A stretch of 64,000 nucleotides of DNA. Origin: Chryseobacterium sp. BGARF1. GTDB taxonomy: Bacteria; Bacteroidota; Bacteroidia; Flavobacteriales; Weeksellaceae. Made by a program: the position numbers and the translations under genes. The notes below the pieces were generated by a model, which ran no database searches, was not told the origin of the DNA, and saw nothing but the letters and a program-made list of their open reading frames with translations. The stretch is from assembly GCF_001677955.1 (NCBI RefSeq), contig NZ_LELA01000058.1:1-64000 (forward strand), given 5' to 3'. This document shows positions 56,996 to 64,000 of the stretch, one piece after another; the stretch's first letter is position 1; each line of letters starts with the position of its first letter.

Positions 56996-57583
56996 ATGTA
57001 TTTATACGGAGCCAGTGGACACGGAAAAGTAATTGCAGAAATTGCAGAAGATAAAGATATTCTGATCGAGGGATTTATTGATAAGGACCAATCTAAAACA
57101 AAGCTTCTCGATTATCCTGTTATGCATAATGTACCTAATCAGCACATAAAAGCAATTATATCTATTGGGAATAATGAGGTCAGAAAAAAGATTGCGTCAG
57201 AATATAACAGTTTTCAATATGTAACACTTGTACACTCTAGAGCTATAATCTCAGGAAGAGCCAGCATAGGAGAAGGAACCGTAATTATGGGCGGGGCAAC
57301 AGTAAATTCAGAGGTCAACATCGGTAAACACTGCATTATAAATACCAATGCGTCAGTTGATCATGATTGTACCTTGGAAGATTTCGTTCATATCTCTCCA
57401 AACGCATCACTGGCTGGAGATGTCTACATCGGTGAAGGCAGCCATATCGGGATAGGGGCTGTAATTATTCAGGGTATACGTATAGGTAGGTGGTGTACCG
57501 TGGGCGCAGGAGCTGTTATCATAAGAGATGTTCCCGATGGAGCTACAATCGTGGGAAATCCTGGAAGAATTATTAAAAACTAA
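56996..57583 (+). CDS. PglD/NeuD-like sugar N-acetyltransferase
   Basis: A 195-residue enzyme: Rossmann-type N-terminus YLYGASGHGKVIAEIAED (about 2-19) and left-handed beta-helix repeats from about 85 (ISGRASIGEGTVIMGGATV). Catalytic His lies in NTNASVDHDCTLEDFVHISP (His about 122). It probably acetylates the amino group of a 4-amino sugar made from the dehydratase product. The aminotransferase that normally follows (PglE/DegT type) is missing downstream. Confidence 0.9.
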   Translation: MYLYGASGHGKVIAEIAEDKDILIEGFIDKDQSKTKLLDYPVMHNVPNQHIKAIISIGNNEVRKKIASEYNSFQYVTLVHSRAIISGRASIGEGTVIMGGATVNSEVNIGKHCIINTNASVDHDCTLEDFVHISPNASLAGDVYIGEGSHIGIGAVIIQGIRIGRWCTVGAGAVIIRDVPDGATIVGNPGRIIKN

Positions 57584-57694
57584 AACCTTATTAATTCTTA
57601 TTTTTATTGTCTAAAAAAACAGTTTTATTAGGTTTTGAGATTTAACATAATTTAATTTTATATTGGTATTGTTGTGTTTTTATTGAATGAATTA

Positions 57695-57724
57695 TTGTTT
57701 ATATGTGAAAAATACATATATTTG
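57695..57724 (+). promoter_or_regulatory. promoter of the gene at 57747
   Basis: TTG (57695-57697) and TATATTTG (57717-57724) with 19 bases between, 22 bases before the ATG, a good Bacteroidetes promoter. Confidence 0.65.
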
Positions 57725-57746
57725 ATTGAATTTAAATAAAAACACA

Positions 57747-58424
57747 ATGACGACAAAACAAACCAATCGGCTAGAAATGGCCAAAACCCTGAAACAACTT
57801 TTTTCTGTTGAGCAGACAGCATACGCAGAAAATAATCCTCTTACCGCGAGAGTGGCAGAGCTGAATACCCTCATTGAAAACATTGATGGGATAGCTGGAA
57901 TTCAGAACATCGATACTATAGCAAATACTTCTCTCAAAACAAATGCTAAAGCACGGATGATCAACCTCACTGTAGCTTATGCCAACACCGCAGCAGATTT
58001 TTTTGACGGCAAAGACAGTCCTTTGGCTAAACAACTCACTGTAAATAAGTCTAAAATACAACGCCTGAGTGGGGTAGAGGCAAAGATCTATTGCGATAAG
58101 TTGTACAAACTGGTGGCAGGTAATGAGGTAAACCTTAACCCTGACTATGTAACCACTGCAGAAATGCAGGAATGGCAGAATGCTATCACAAATTTTGACG
58201 CCAAAGCATATGATGCCGGCCTCAGCATAGATACAACACAAAATGCCACAAGGGAACTTGATGAAGAGTTTAAAAAGCTGAAACAATGCATTACAAAAAT
58301 TGACAGGCTTATGAAAAAATATGATATACTGGATCTTTCATTCTACGGAAAATTCAAAATATCAAGAAAAGTTTCTGATCTTGGCACCCGTCACGAAAAT
58401 GAACTTCCTCCTGAACAAGTATAA
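57747..58424 (+). CDS. helical cytosolic protein of unknown function
   Basis: A 225-residue protein, all-helical by pattern, without signal or membrane segment. It has ARVAELNTLIENIDGIAGIQ and a C-terminal coiled-coil-like part EEFKKLKQCITKIDRLMKKY (about 178-197). The ATG at 57747 follows its promoter; a TTG at 57726 is less likely. The gene looks more GC-rich than the capsule genes before it, suggesting separate origin. No family recognised with certainty. Confidence 0.75.
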   Translation: MTTKQTNRLEMAKTLKQLFSVEQTAYAENNPLTARVAELNTLIENIDGIAGIQNIDTIANTSLKTNAKARMINLTVAYANTAADFFDGKDSPLAKQLTVNKSKIQRLSGVEAKIYCDKLYKLVAGNEVNLNPDYVTTAEMQEWQNAITNFDAKAYDAGLSIDTTQNATRELDEEFKKLKQCITKIDRLMKKYDILDLSFYGKFKISRKVSDLGTRHENELPPEQV

Positions 58425-58473
58425 AATAAAATTCAAACATAATCTAATAAATATCGCTTGAGATATACATGAC

Positions 58474-58498
58474 AAAACCCCATTTCAAATGGGGTTTT
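58474..58498 (+). terminator. terminator after the helical protein gene
   Basis: AAAACCCCATTT-C-AAATGGGGTTTT, a 12-bp inverted repeat about 50 bases after the stop; T run is short. Confidence 0.7.
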
Positions 58499-58722
58499 AT
58501 ATTTTAAATTACAGACTACGGAAAAGATTTGGTTTAGATTGCCAAATGAAGTTTTCGCCCAAAAACTAAACGAAAACTCCAGTGTTGCATTTATGACTTG
58601 AATCCACATTTCTCATCTAAGAGAATATTTAAATTTTAGTAAATAATTTTGTTATTGTTTTGCACTTAATTTTTTAAATTAAAATAAACTTGTTTATACT
58701 TATTAGTAAGATTTTCAATTAT

Positions 58723-58875
58723 GAATGTCCGTAAATAGTAATAACTTAGTTTTTAACGATTTATTTGTCATTCCGCAGGAATCTCAAATAGTCTGAAAAT
58801 GAAGTAGTTTAGATTCCTACCGGAATGACAAAATGACTGCTGATTTTAATGTATAATAAAAACGGATATACATTA
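58723..58875. repeat. ~153-bp direct repeat, copy 1, with central hairpin
   Basis: It matches copy 2 (59547-59699) in the same orientation at both flanks (GAATGT-TGT-type left end, AAAACGGATATACAT right end). Its centre has a hairpin with arms like GTCATTCCG-AGGAATCT. The loop is in the opposite orientation to that of copy 2. Confidence 0.85.
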
Positions 58876-59037
58876 TGTTTTTTTAAGCTAAATAGCCTTA
58901 ATTTCTTAATGTTAAAAGGAATTTAATTTTTAGAGTCTAAGAGTAAATGGATAGAGTAACTCTAAATTGCTAGTTAAGCAGCTGATTACCAAATTTAATC
59001 ATCTCTCACTTTTTAAATCATAAAAATAGCTTGCGAG

Positions 59038-59400
59038 CTGTACGGATAAGTTTGCGAGTGAGACAGATCTGTTTACACAACTGACAGATGGTTTTGCGGT
59101 TATGACAGATGTATTTGTACAGCAGACAGACGGTTTTGCGAAGTGTACAGATAAGTTTGCGAGTGAGACAGCTCTATTTACACCATAGACAGATGGCGTT
59201 GCGATTATGACAGATGCATTTGTACAGCAGACAGACGGCTTTGCGAAGTGTACAGGTAAGTTTGCGAGTGAGACAGCTCTATTTACACAACTTACAGATG
59301 GCTTTGTGAAGTGTACAGATATAATCACGTACTGAACCGATGATTTTGTGATATGCAAAGATAAGCTTGAGAATAAAAGAGATGAACTTACACAACAGTA
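59038..59400. repeat. 21-bp minisatellite with 105-bp higher-order period
   Basis: About 17 units of 21 bp resembling ACAGATGG-TTTGCG, with a repeated block of five units (e.g. ACAGACGG at 59126 and again at 59231, 105 bp apart). The plus frame reads heptads TDKFASE, TDGFAKC and TDGFAVM but has stops; the minus frame reads SVHFAKP-type heptads and stays open. Neither is convincing as a protein. Confidence 0.9.
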
Positions 59401-59546
59401 CTATGAATTTTTGAAGCCAATAGCTTACTAATAAACCTAATAATGTGAGAATTTTTTTCAGCACAAAAGCTACAATTTTCACTTTAGCTGCTTCAATAAT
59501 TTATATGATAATTTTTTGGGGGGCATAGTGATTTATCTTTTTTAGT

Positions 59547-59699
59547 GAATGTCTGTAATTGGTAATAACTTTATTTTTAACAATTAGTTTGTCATCCTGT
59601 AGGAATCTAGACTGCTTTATTTTCAGTGTGTCGAGATTCCTACGGAATGATAAAATGACTACTTATTTTAATGTATTATTAAAAACGGATATACATAAT
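59547..59699. repeat. ~153-bp direct repeat, copy 2, with inverted centre
   Basis: Partner of copy 1 (58723-58875). Flanks are in direct orientation, but the central segment TAGGAATCTAGACTGCTT... matches the reverse complement of copy 1 (TAGGAATCTAAACTACTT...), so the hairpin lies flipped. Confidence 0.85.
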
Positions 59700-59776
59700 T
59701 AAAAAAATATAACGAAAAGATTTATATATTCTTTAAAATAAAGTTTTAGATAAAATACATCAAAGATAGAAAACAG

Positions 59777-59822
59777 GTAAAACAGTTGCAAATAAAGGAT
59801 TTGCAACTGTTTTACATTTTTT
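59777..59822 (+). terminator. strong perfect hairpin upstream of the integrase
   Basis: GTAAAACAGTTGCAAAT and its exact reverse complement (17-bp arms) surround the loop AAAGG, followed by ATTTTTT. It is the longest perfect stem in the window. No gene ends just before it, so it may insulate the integrative element from outside transcription. Confidence 0.7.
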
Positions 59823-59999
59823 GGTATTGCAGTTAAAAGCAAGAAAAACGCAAGGAATTACAAAATTTCGGTTACCAAATCGTTACTTTAAAAAAACCTT
59901 ATAATATTTGTATTTGATTGTTTTTTCAGTTTATTGCATTGTGTTTCATATTGTTTCCCAGCTCGATAAATTTTAATTTAACATTAAGAAATTTGAGTT

Positions 60000-61250
60000 A
60001 TGGAAACGACAAAAAGATCAACATTCAAGGTATTGTTCTACCTTAAAAAGAATGCACCCAAGAAAAACGGAATGGTGCCTATTATGTGCAGGATAACCGT
60101 TAATGGCAAGCAATCCACATTTAGTGCGAAGCTTGATATTTCTGCTTCTACTTGGGATTTGAAATATGGCAGGGTTTCGGGCAAAAGGAAGGAAGCACAG
60201 AACCTCAACACCAAACTTGACAGCATCCGTATGGGTATTGAAAAGTGCCACTCAAAAATTATGGAGAGTGATGGAAATGTAAATAGCGATAAGCTGAAAG
60301 ATGTTTTCCTTGGTATGCAAACCGGAGAGCTGACATTTTTCAAATTCTATGATAGATTTGTACTGGATTTTGAAAAAAAGGTAGATAGCGGACTTCGGGC
60401 TTACGGAACGCTTGGAAAATACAAGAGCCTTTTGATACACCTCAGAAGTTTTGCCCGTTCAAAATATAAAAGTGCCTATATTTCTTTTAATACTATTGAT
60501 TGTGAATTTATTCAGGAATTTGATTACTATCTTCGTAATGACCAAAGTCTGGGACACAATACCATTTGGGTTTATATGATCGGGCTAACAACTGTGTGCC
60601 GATTGGCAATAAGCAGAAAACATCTTTCCAGCAACCCGTTCAGCGAATACAAGAATACCAAGAAGGACAGGGATCGCGGCTATCTGCTACGAACTGAATT
60701 GGAACAGCTCGTTAATTTTGAATGTGCAAAAAAGAAAGACGAATTGGTAAAAGACCTTTTTGCTTTCAGCTGTTTTACCGGGCTTTCCTATTCTGATATG
60801 AAAGGATTGAAGAAAAGCAATATCCAAGATTTTTTTGATGGACGAGAATGGATTATCATTCGCAGGAGAAAGACAGCCACTTCATCCAATGTGATGTTGT
60901 TGGATATTCCAAAAATGATTATCAGCAAATATGAAGGTCTTTCCCAAAATGGGCTGGTATTTCCTGTACCTTCCAATAGTGTCTGTAATGAAAGCCTTAA
61001 TCGGATATCCCAGTTGATTCAGTGTCTTGAAAACAAAAAGGTAACGTTCCATTTGGCACGGCATACGTTTGCCACTCTTTTTCTAAGCGAAGGCGTTCCG
61101 CTTGAAAGCCTAAGCAAAATGATGGGACACAAGAATATTGCAACTACTCAAATCTATGCAAAGATATTAAACGAAAAAGTGGGAAAAGATATGGAGAAGG
61201 TAGCAGAAAATTTCAAAGGAATGGAGAGTTCTTTTATTTCTCAATTCTAA
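60000..61250 (+). CDS. tyrosine-type recombinase/integrase (CTnDOT type)
   Basis: A 416-residue integrase: N-terminal arm-binding domain (about 8-95), SAM-like core-binding domain (about 105-205), catalytic domain (about 215-405). The C-terminal active-site set is intact: HLARHTFATLFLSEG (HxxR, about 350-364), MMGHKNIATTQIYAKI (His and nucleophile Tyr). At the first catalytic Arg position the motif reads FTGLSYSDMKGL, with Ser where most enzymes have Arg, as is known for IntDOT. Length fits the Bacteroidetes ICE integrases. Confidence 0.92.
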   Translation: METTKRSTFKVLFYLKKNAPKKNGMVPIMCRITVNGKQSTFSAKLDISASTWDLKYGRVSGKRKEAQNLNTKLDSIRMGIEKCHSKIMESDGNVNSDKLKDVFLGMQTGELTFFKFYDRFVLDFEKKVDSGLRAYGTLGKYKSLLIHLRSFARSKYKSAYISFNTIDCEFIQEFDYYLRNDQSLGHNTIWVYMIGLTTVCRLAISRKHLSSNPFSEYKNTKKDRDRGYLLRTELEQLVNFECAKKKDELVKDLFAFSCFTGLSYSDMKGLKKSNIQDFFDGREWIIIRRRKTATSSNVMLLDIPKMIISKYEGLSQNGLVFPVPSNSVCNESLNRISQLIQCLENKKVTFHLARHTFATLFLSEGVPLESLSKMMGHKNIATTQIYAKILNEKVGKDMEKVAENFKGMESSFISQF

Positions 61251-61307
61251 TAGGTATTGAATTAAATGAAATTCTAAGACATCTAAATTATTCTTATCAA
61301 ATATTAG

Positions 61308-61338
61308 AAAGGCTCAACTGATAAGTTGAGCCTTTTTA
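61308..61338. terminator. bidirectional terminator between integrase and XRE gene
   Basis: AAAGGCTCAACT-GATA-AGTTGAGCCTTT, a 12-bp perfect stem with T runs on both strands. Confidence 0.85.
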
Positions 61339-61360
61339 TGAATTAAGTAATATTCCTAAA

Positions 61361-61765
61361 TTATTTGTTGATTAATTTTTCAAGCCTTGCCATCATTTCA
61401 TCTTTTTCTTTCAATATACGCTCGAATAAAACAATTTTTTCTTCGTGAAGTTTTTTTAACTCTTCAATAGAATTGAAGTTGAATGTAGAATTAGGATTTC
61501 CTACACAAGCATTATCTCCAAAAGTATTCGAAATAATATTTATTGCTTGTTCATCATCAAAGTTCTGGATAGCTTCAACTGGAATTTTCAATGCATTTGA
61601 AATCTGCCTTAGAATACTATCTTCAATTACATCTTTTTGCTCCAGCATAGAAATTTTCTTCTGATTCCAGTCATCTCCCAGATCAAAAGCCAGTGCTTCC
61701 TGCTTGATACCAAGCATTTCCCTGAAGCGTTTTACATTTCTTCCCTGATGTATTTTCTGTTCCAT
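61361..61765 (-). CDS. XRE-family regulator of the integrative element
   Basis: A 134-residue protein from ATG 61765 (MEQKIHQGRNVKRFREMLGI). The HTH spans about 10-65 (IKQEALAFDLGDDWNQKKISMLEQKDVI). A C-terminal coiled coil (EELKKLHEEKIVLFERIL) would drive dimerisation. It faces the integrase convergently and the three-gene set divergently, and the dyad at 61896-61913 is its likely operator. No LexA/CI-type self-cleavage motif is seen. Confidence 0.9.
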   Translation of the reverse strand: MEQKIHQGRNVKRFREMLGIKQEALAFDLGDDWNQKKISMLEQKDVIEDSILRQISNALKIPVEAIQNFDDEQAINIISNTFGDNACVGNPNSTFNFNSIEELKKLHEEKIVLFERILKEKDEMMARLEKLINK

Positions 61766-61790
61766 AACGAGTACCAATTTTTTGAAAGCT

Positions 61791-61913
61791 CAAAGATAAA
61801 GCCATTTGGATTAAAAAATCTGAATTTCAAAGGTAAAAAAAATATACTGTAAAATATCCATTTTGACAGATATTATATCCGAATTCAGTATAGATTATCC
61901 TTTCCAAAGGATA
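61791..61913. promoter_or_regulatory. regulatory region of the element's XRE gene
   Basis: Minus-strand -7 boxes TATCTTTG (61791-61798) and TACCTTTG (61828-61835) serve the XRE gene. A perfect dyad TATCCTTT-CC-AAAGGATA lies at 61896-61913, 34 bases before the divergent gene at 61947. The dyad is the likely XRE operator for the three-gene set. Confidence 0.65.
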
Positions 61914-61946
61914 GAACTTCGATGAATAATATTAAATCTTGTCACT

Positions 61947-62498
61947 ATGAAAAAGAATAAAATATCTTTTGAAACGAATTTTTGGTATGTCTATGAGATA
62001 GAAAATCCTTTTGAAGTAATTGATGCTTTTTTTGATTATGCAGATCTTGATTCCTATAAGCAGAGATTGGCAGAAGCCGTTCTTTATATCAATAAGCAGG
62101 AAGTTTACAAAAAAGAGTATCCAGGACAGGTATTTGTTTTCTATACCACCCTTCGATCTTTTCTTAAAGCTTGTTTTTGCCTGCAATACAAAGGAAAAAA
62201 GTGGAAAGCCAAACAGACATCTGATTGTAAATCGATTCTCCATCAAGGTTCATTGACAAAGGAAGAGTATGCTAATCCGTTTACCGTATTCCAAATTGCA
62301 TTTGCAGATAAATCACTAGATGAATTTGATTTTTTTCTATGTGAAGTCATACATATATCATTATCCCCAAATGTTGTAGAATTTGATTATGACCTGATCA
62401 CGCCCTATATCCATTTGCTCAAAATGCTCGATGCAAGCCAGCTGATGCGTGAAAGAGGTCTTGAAAAGATAAAAAAGAATAACCCTCCTTTAGAATAA
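61947..62498 (+). CDS. unrecognised element gene 1
   Basis: A 183-residue protein, probably cytosolic: KISFETNFWYVYEIENPFEVIDAFFDYADLD near the N-terminus (about 5-35, in pieces), YKGKKWKAKQTSDCKSILHQGSLTKEEY in the middle, and an acidic/aromatic end. No domain recognised. It follows the XRE dyad and is the first of three tandem genes. Confidence 0.7.
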   Translation: MKKNKISFETNFWYVYEIENPFEVIDAFFDYADLDSYKQRLAEAVLYINKQEVYKKEYPGQVFVFYTTLRSFLKACFCLQYKGKKWKAKQTSDCKSILHQGSLTKEEYANPFTVFQIAFADKSLDEFDFFLCEVIHISLSPNVVEFDYDLITPYIHLLKMLDASQLMRERGLEKIKKNNPPLE

Positions 62499-62567
62499 TA
62501 TATCCAGTAACGGAATAGAATATCTTTCAGCGCATTCCCAACTTTACTAAAGCTAAATTTTTATAAT

Positions 62568-63200
62568 ATGGAAAATAATAAAAACTTTAAGAAAGAAATA
62601 AGGCTTGTAAAATCGGTCAAACAGGCGAAGACAGTATTGAATATGTTACTGCAAGATTCAGAAAAGCTCAATTTAGAAAAGGGAATTTCAGGACTTCTGG
62701 AAAAATTAGAAAATCCCAAGCTCGATTTATTGCTGGACAGGTATCCCGAACTTTTGCAGGAATACGGACTGGAAGAGATACTTTCTGACGAACTTGAAAT
62801 TCCTGATGCGGAAACAAGCGATGTGAAGACGGCAGGACTTTTCTCTTGTCTTCAGTTACTGATGCATTTTTGTTATGAACTTAAGGAAAATCCAAATCCC
62901 AGCGATGATCGTTATGACAGTCTCAGATATATTTTGTGTTCAATAAGTTCCGAAAAGTTTGTACACGACCTGCTGATTATTACCGTTTCAGTTGTCGGAG
63001 TGGAATATTACGAAAAATTCCAGCAGAGAATTCAAAACTTGGATTTAAGCTTTGAAAGCGCAAAGGGTCTGGAAAATGATCCTGAGTTGCAGGAACACAT
63101 TGACCTTATGGCTTGGTTTGCATTAGTCAGGCTATTTTTAGAGTCGGTCTATACCTATTTCAATATTCCAGATCAAAACCTTAATAACCGTACATTATGA
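62568..63200 (+). CDS. unrecognised element gene 2
   Basis: A 210-residue helical protein, mostly acidic (GLEEILSDELEIPDAETSDV at about 77-96), with hydrophobic helices HDLLIITVSVVGVEYYEKFQ. No family recognised. Its stop overlaps the start of the next gene (ATGA), so the two are coupled and their products may interact. Confidence 0.7.
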   Translation: MENNKNFKKEIRLVKSVKQAKTVLNMLLQDSEKLNLEKGISGLLEKLENPKLDLLLDRYPELLQEYGLEEILSDELEIPDAETSDVKTAGLFSCLQLLMHFCYELKENPNPSDDRYDSLRYILCSISSEKFVHDLLIITVSVVGVEYYEKFQQRIQNLDLSFESAKGLENDPELQEHIDLMAWFALVRLFLESVYTYFNIPDQNLNNRTL

Positions 63201-64000
63201 AAACTTCAAAAAAACTCACATTTCCAAAACTCGATAACGAGTTTGTAGAAAATATCCTGAGACAATTGGTCAATCAGTACAGTGTTATTCAGATATTTTT
63301 TAGCAAAAATCATTCATCCGTATTTTCGCATCTGATTATCCATATTGAAAAAAATAGCGATGCGCAAGAGCTACAGCAAAGCAGATGGGTAAAGAAAGTT
63401 AGAAATCGCTATCAGATCGATGTGTATTTCATCGACTCCGTAAAGTTTCATCATAAATTTTCTTTGGGTCACCCTTTTTTTGAATTCTACTGTCAGCCTT
63501 CGGCAGTAATCTACCAAAATGAAGAATTAAGAGATTTCCCCATCATTACAAGGGAATGGAAAAAATACAAGGAAAAGCTCAATGCTTTTCAAGAAAGGTT
63601 TTATCACGATCACGATCTTCATCATTTACAAGTCCAAAATCTCATATCGGAAGGTGCGTCAAACAGTGTTTTTACATCCTATGCAAGATTGATAGAATAT
63701 AACCTTGAGTATTTGGAAGAGCTTTACTCAGGAAATAATCTTAATTCGCTGGATATGGATGAAAGAATCAATTATATGATTGAATATATTCCTGAAATCC
63801 AAAAATACTTTGTAAAAAATAGCCATGGCAAATATTATCTTACTGAACTCTTTGTAAAAGCAAAAGAAGCAACTGCCGATGATGATGCAATATATAAAAA
63901 TGAGATGTACGCAGCAGTTGGAATTGCTGAAAAAAAAATTTACGGTCTGATCGAAAGACGTTTTGATGAATTAAAGAAGCTGATAAAAAAAGAAACATTG
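63197..64000 (+). CDS. unrecognised element gene 3 (runs off the window)
   Basis: Open for 268 codons to the right edge with no stop. The N-terminal part (KLDNEFVENILRQLVNQYSV, then FSHLIIHIEKNSDAQ) has a pattern faintly like a nucleotidyltransferase-type domain; the rest is helical (FTSYARLIEYNLEYLEELYSG), with an end rich in Lys/Glu. I do not claim a family. It starts within the stop of the previous gene (ATGA). Confidence 0.65.
   Translation, partial: MKTSKKLTFPKLDNEFVENILRQLVNQYSVIQIFFSKNHSSVFSHLIIHIEKNSDAQELQQSRWVKKVRNRYQIDVYFIDSVKFHHKFSLGHPFFEFYCQPSAVIYQNEELRDFPIITREWKKYKEKLNAFQERFYHDHDLHHLQVQNLISEGASNSVFTSYARLIEYNLEYLEELYSGNNLNSLDMDERINYMIEYIPEIQKYFVKNSHGKYYLTELFVKAKEATADDDAIYKNEMYAAVGIAEKKIYGLIERRFDELKKLIKKETL

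Larger units (their letters stand above)
58499..59999. other. 1.5-kb repeat-rich junction without a conserved gene
   Basis: It contains two direct repeats (58723-58875 and 59547-59699), the 21-bp minisatellite between them, and a strong hairpin near 59777-59822. Reading frames over the minisatellite exist on the minus strand (to 119 codons) but only reflect the repeat. No att-site core could be fixed. This is the spacer between the polysaccharide side and the integrase. Confidence 0.6.
60000..64000 (+). mobile_element. left part of an integrative element (ICE-like), runs off the window
   Basis: A CTnDOT-type tyrosine recombinase, an oppositely oriented XRE regulator with a dyad operator, and three unrecognised genes in tandem. 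No relaxase, VirB or mobilisation genes are within view, so whether it is a conjugative or merely integrative element is open. The left border should lie between the polysaccharide genes and 60000. Confidence 0.6.

Noticed and set aside
57771..58286. 171-codon minus-strand frame
   Set aside because: Antisense to the gene at 57747, which has a matching promoter; no start context.
59038..59400. CRISPR array
   Set aside because: Units are contiguous 21-bp repeats without spacers, and no cas gene is near.
58999..59482. Minus-strand frames of 119 and 67 codons with Cys/Val-rich repeats
   Set aside because: They arise from the 21-bp minisatellite; heptad periodicity holds on both strands and no promoter or start fits.
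57584..60000. tRNA gene as integration target
   Set aside because: No cloverleaf or CCA-flanked tRNA pattern was found near the integrase.

Overview
The window looks like a chromosomal segment of a low-GC Flavobacteriia bacterium, most likely Chryseobacterium or a close relative (genus is inference). The grounds are a type IX secretion (T9SS) C-terminal domain, SusD-free but typical Bacteroidetes families (DUF1573, DUF4241, PorT-like barrels), almost no Shine-Dalgarno sequences, and many Bacteroidetes-type promoters with a TAnnTTTG -7 box. No tRNA, rRNA operon or CRISPR array was seen; one structural RNA, RNase P RNA (rnpB), is clear.

Layout. 0-14.8 kb is housekeeping and scattered genes: rpoN, an ECF sigma/membrane partner pair, rnpB, a PKD lipoprotein, PPK2, valS, a sugar kinase, hydrolases and an outer-membrane barrel. 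15.0-20.2 kb is a six-gene minus-strand run of mostly unrecognised secreted proteins ending in a 7TM-LytTR regulator, with a 21-bp-spaced direct repeat upstream. 20.6-28.3 kb (minus strand) holds an XRE/membrane pair with a tandem palindromic operator, a T9SS cargo protein, and nrdA-nrdB split by a small HEPN-like gene. 28.7-33.5 kb is a MacB-type ABC efflux set with its adaptor. 34.0-36.6 kb is an arsenic operon (arsR, DUF6428, ArsC-like phosphatase, ACR3) with two matching operators. glyA and recX follow.

38.6-57.6 kb is a Wzx/Wzy-type capsule or exopolysaccharide locus. It has a PglF/WbpM-like dehydratase, Wza, Wzc, a route to UDP-GalNAcA-type sugars (epimerase plus dehydrogenase), a route to UDP-ManNAcA (wecB, wecC), flippase, EpsG-like polymerase, glycosyltransferases, a CapK-like ligase, and PglC- and PglD-like enzymes. 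The aminotransferase expected beside PglD is missing. The product is therefore probably an acidic amino-sugar polymer.

57.7-60.0 kb is a repeat-rich junction: two ~153-bp direct repeats whose central hairpin is inverted between copies flank a 21-bp minisatellite. From 60.0 kb to the end is the left end of an integrative element: a CTnDOT-type tyrosine recombinase, a divergent XRE repressor with a dyad operator, and three unrecognised genes, the last running off the window.

The best candidates for something undescribed are the LytTR-linked secreted-protein operon (15-20.3 kb), the invertible-looking repeat pair at the element junction, and the unknown three-gene set behind the integrase. None can be assigned a function from sequence reading alone.
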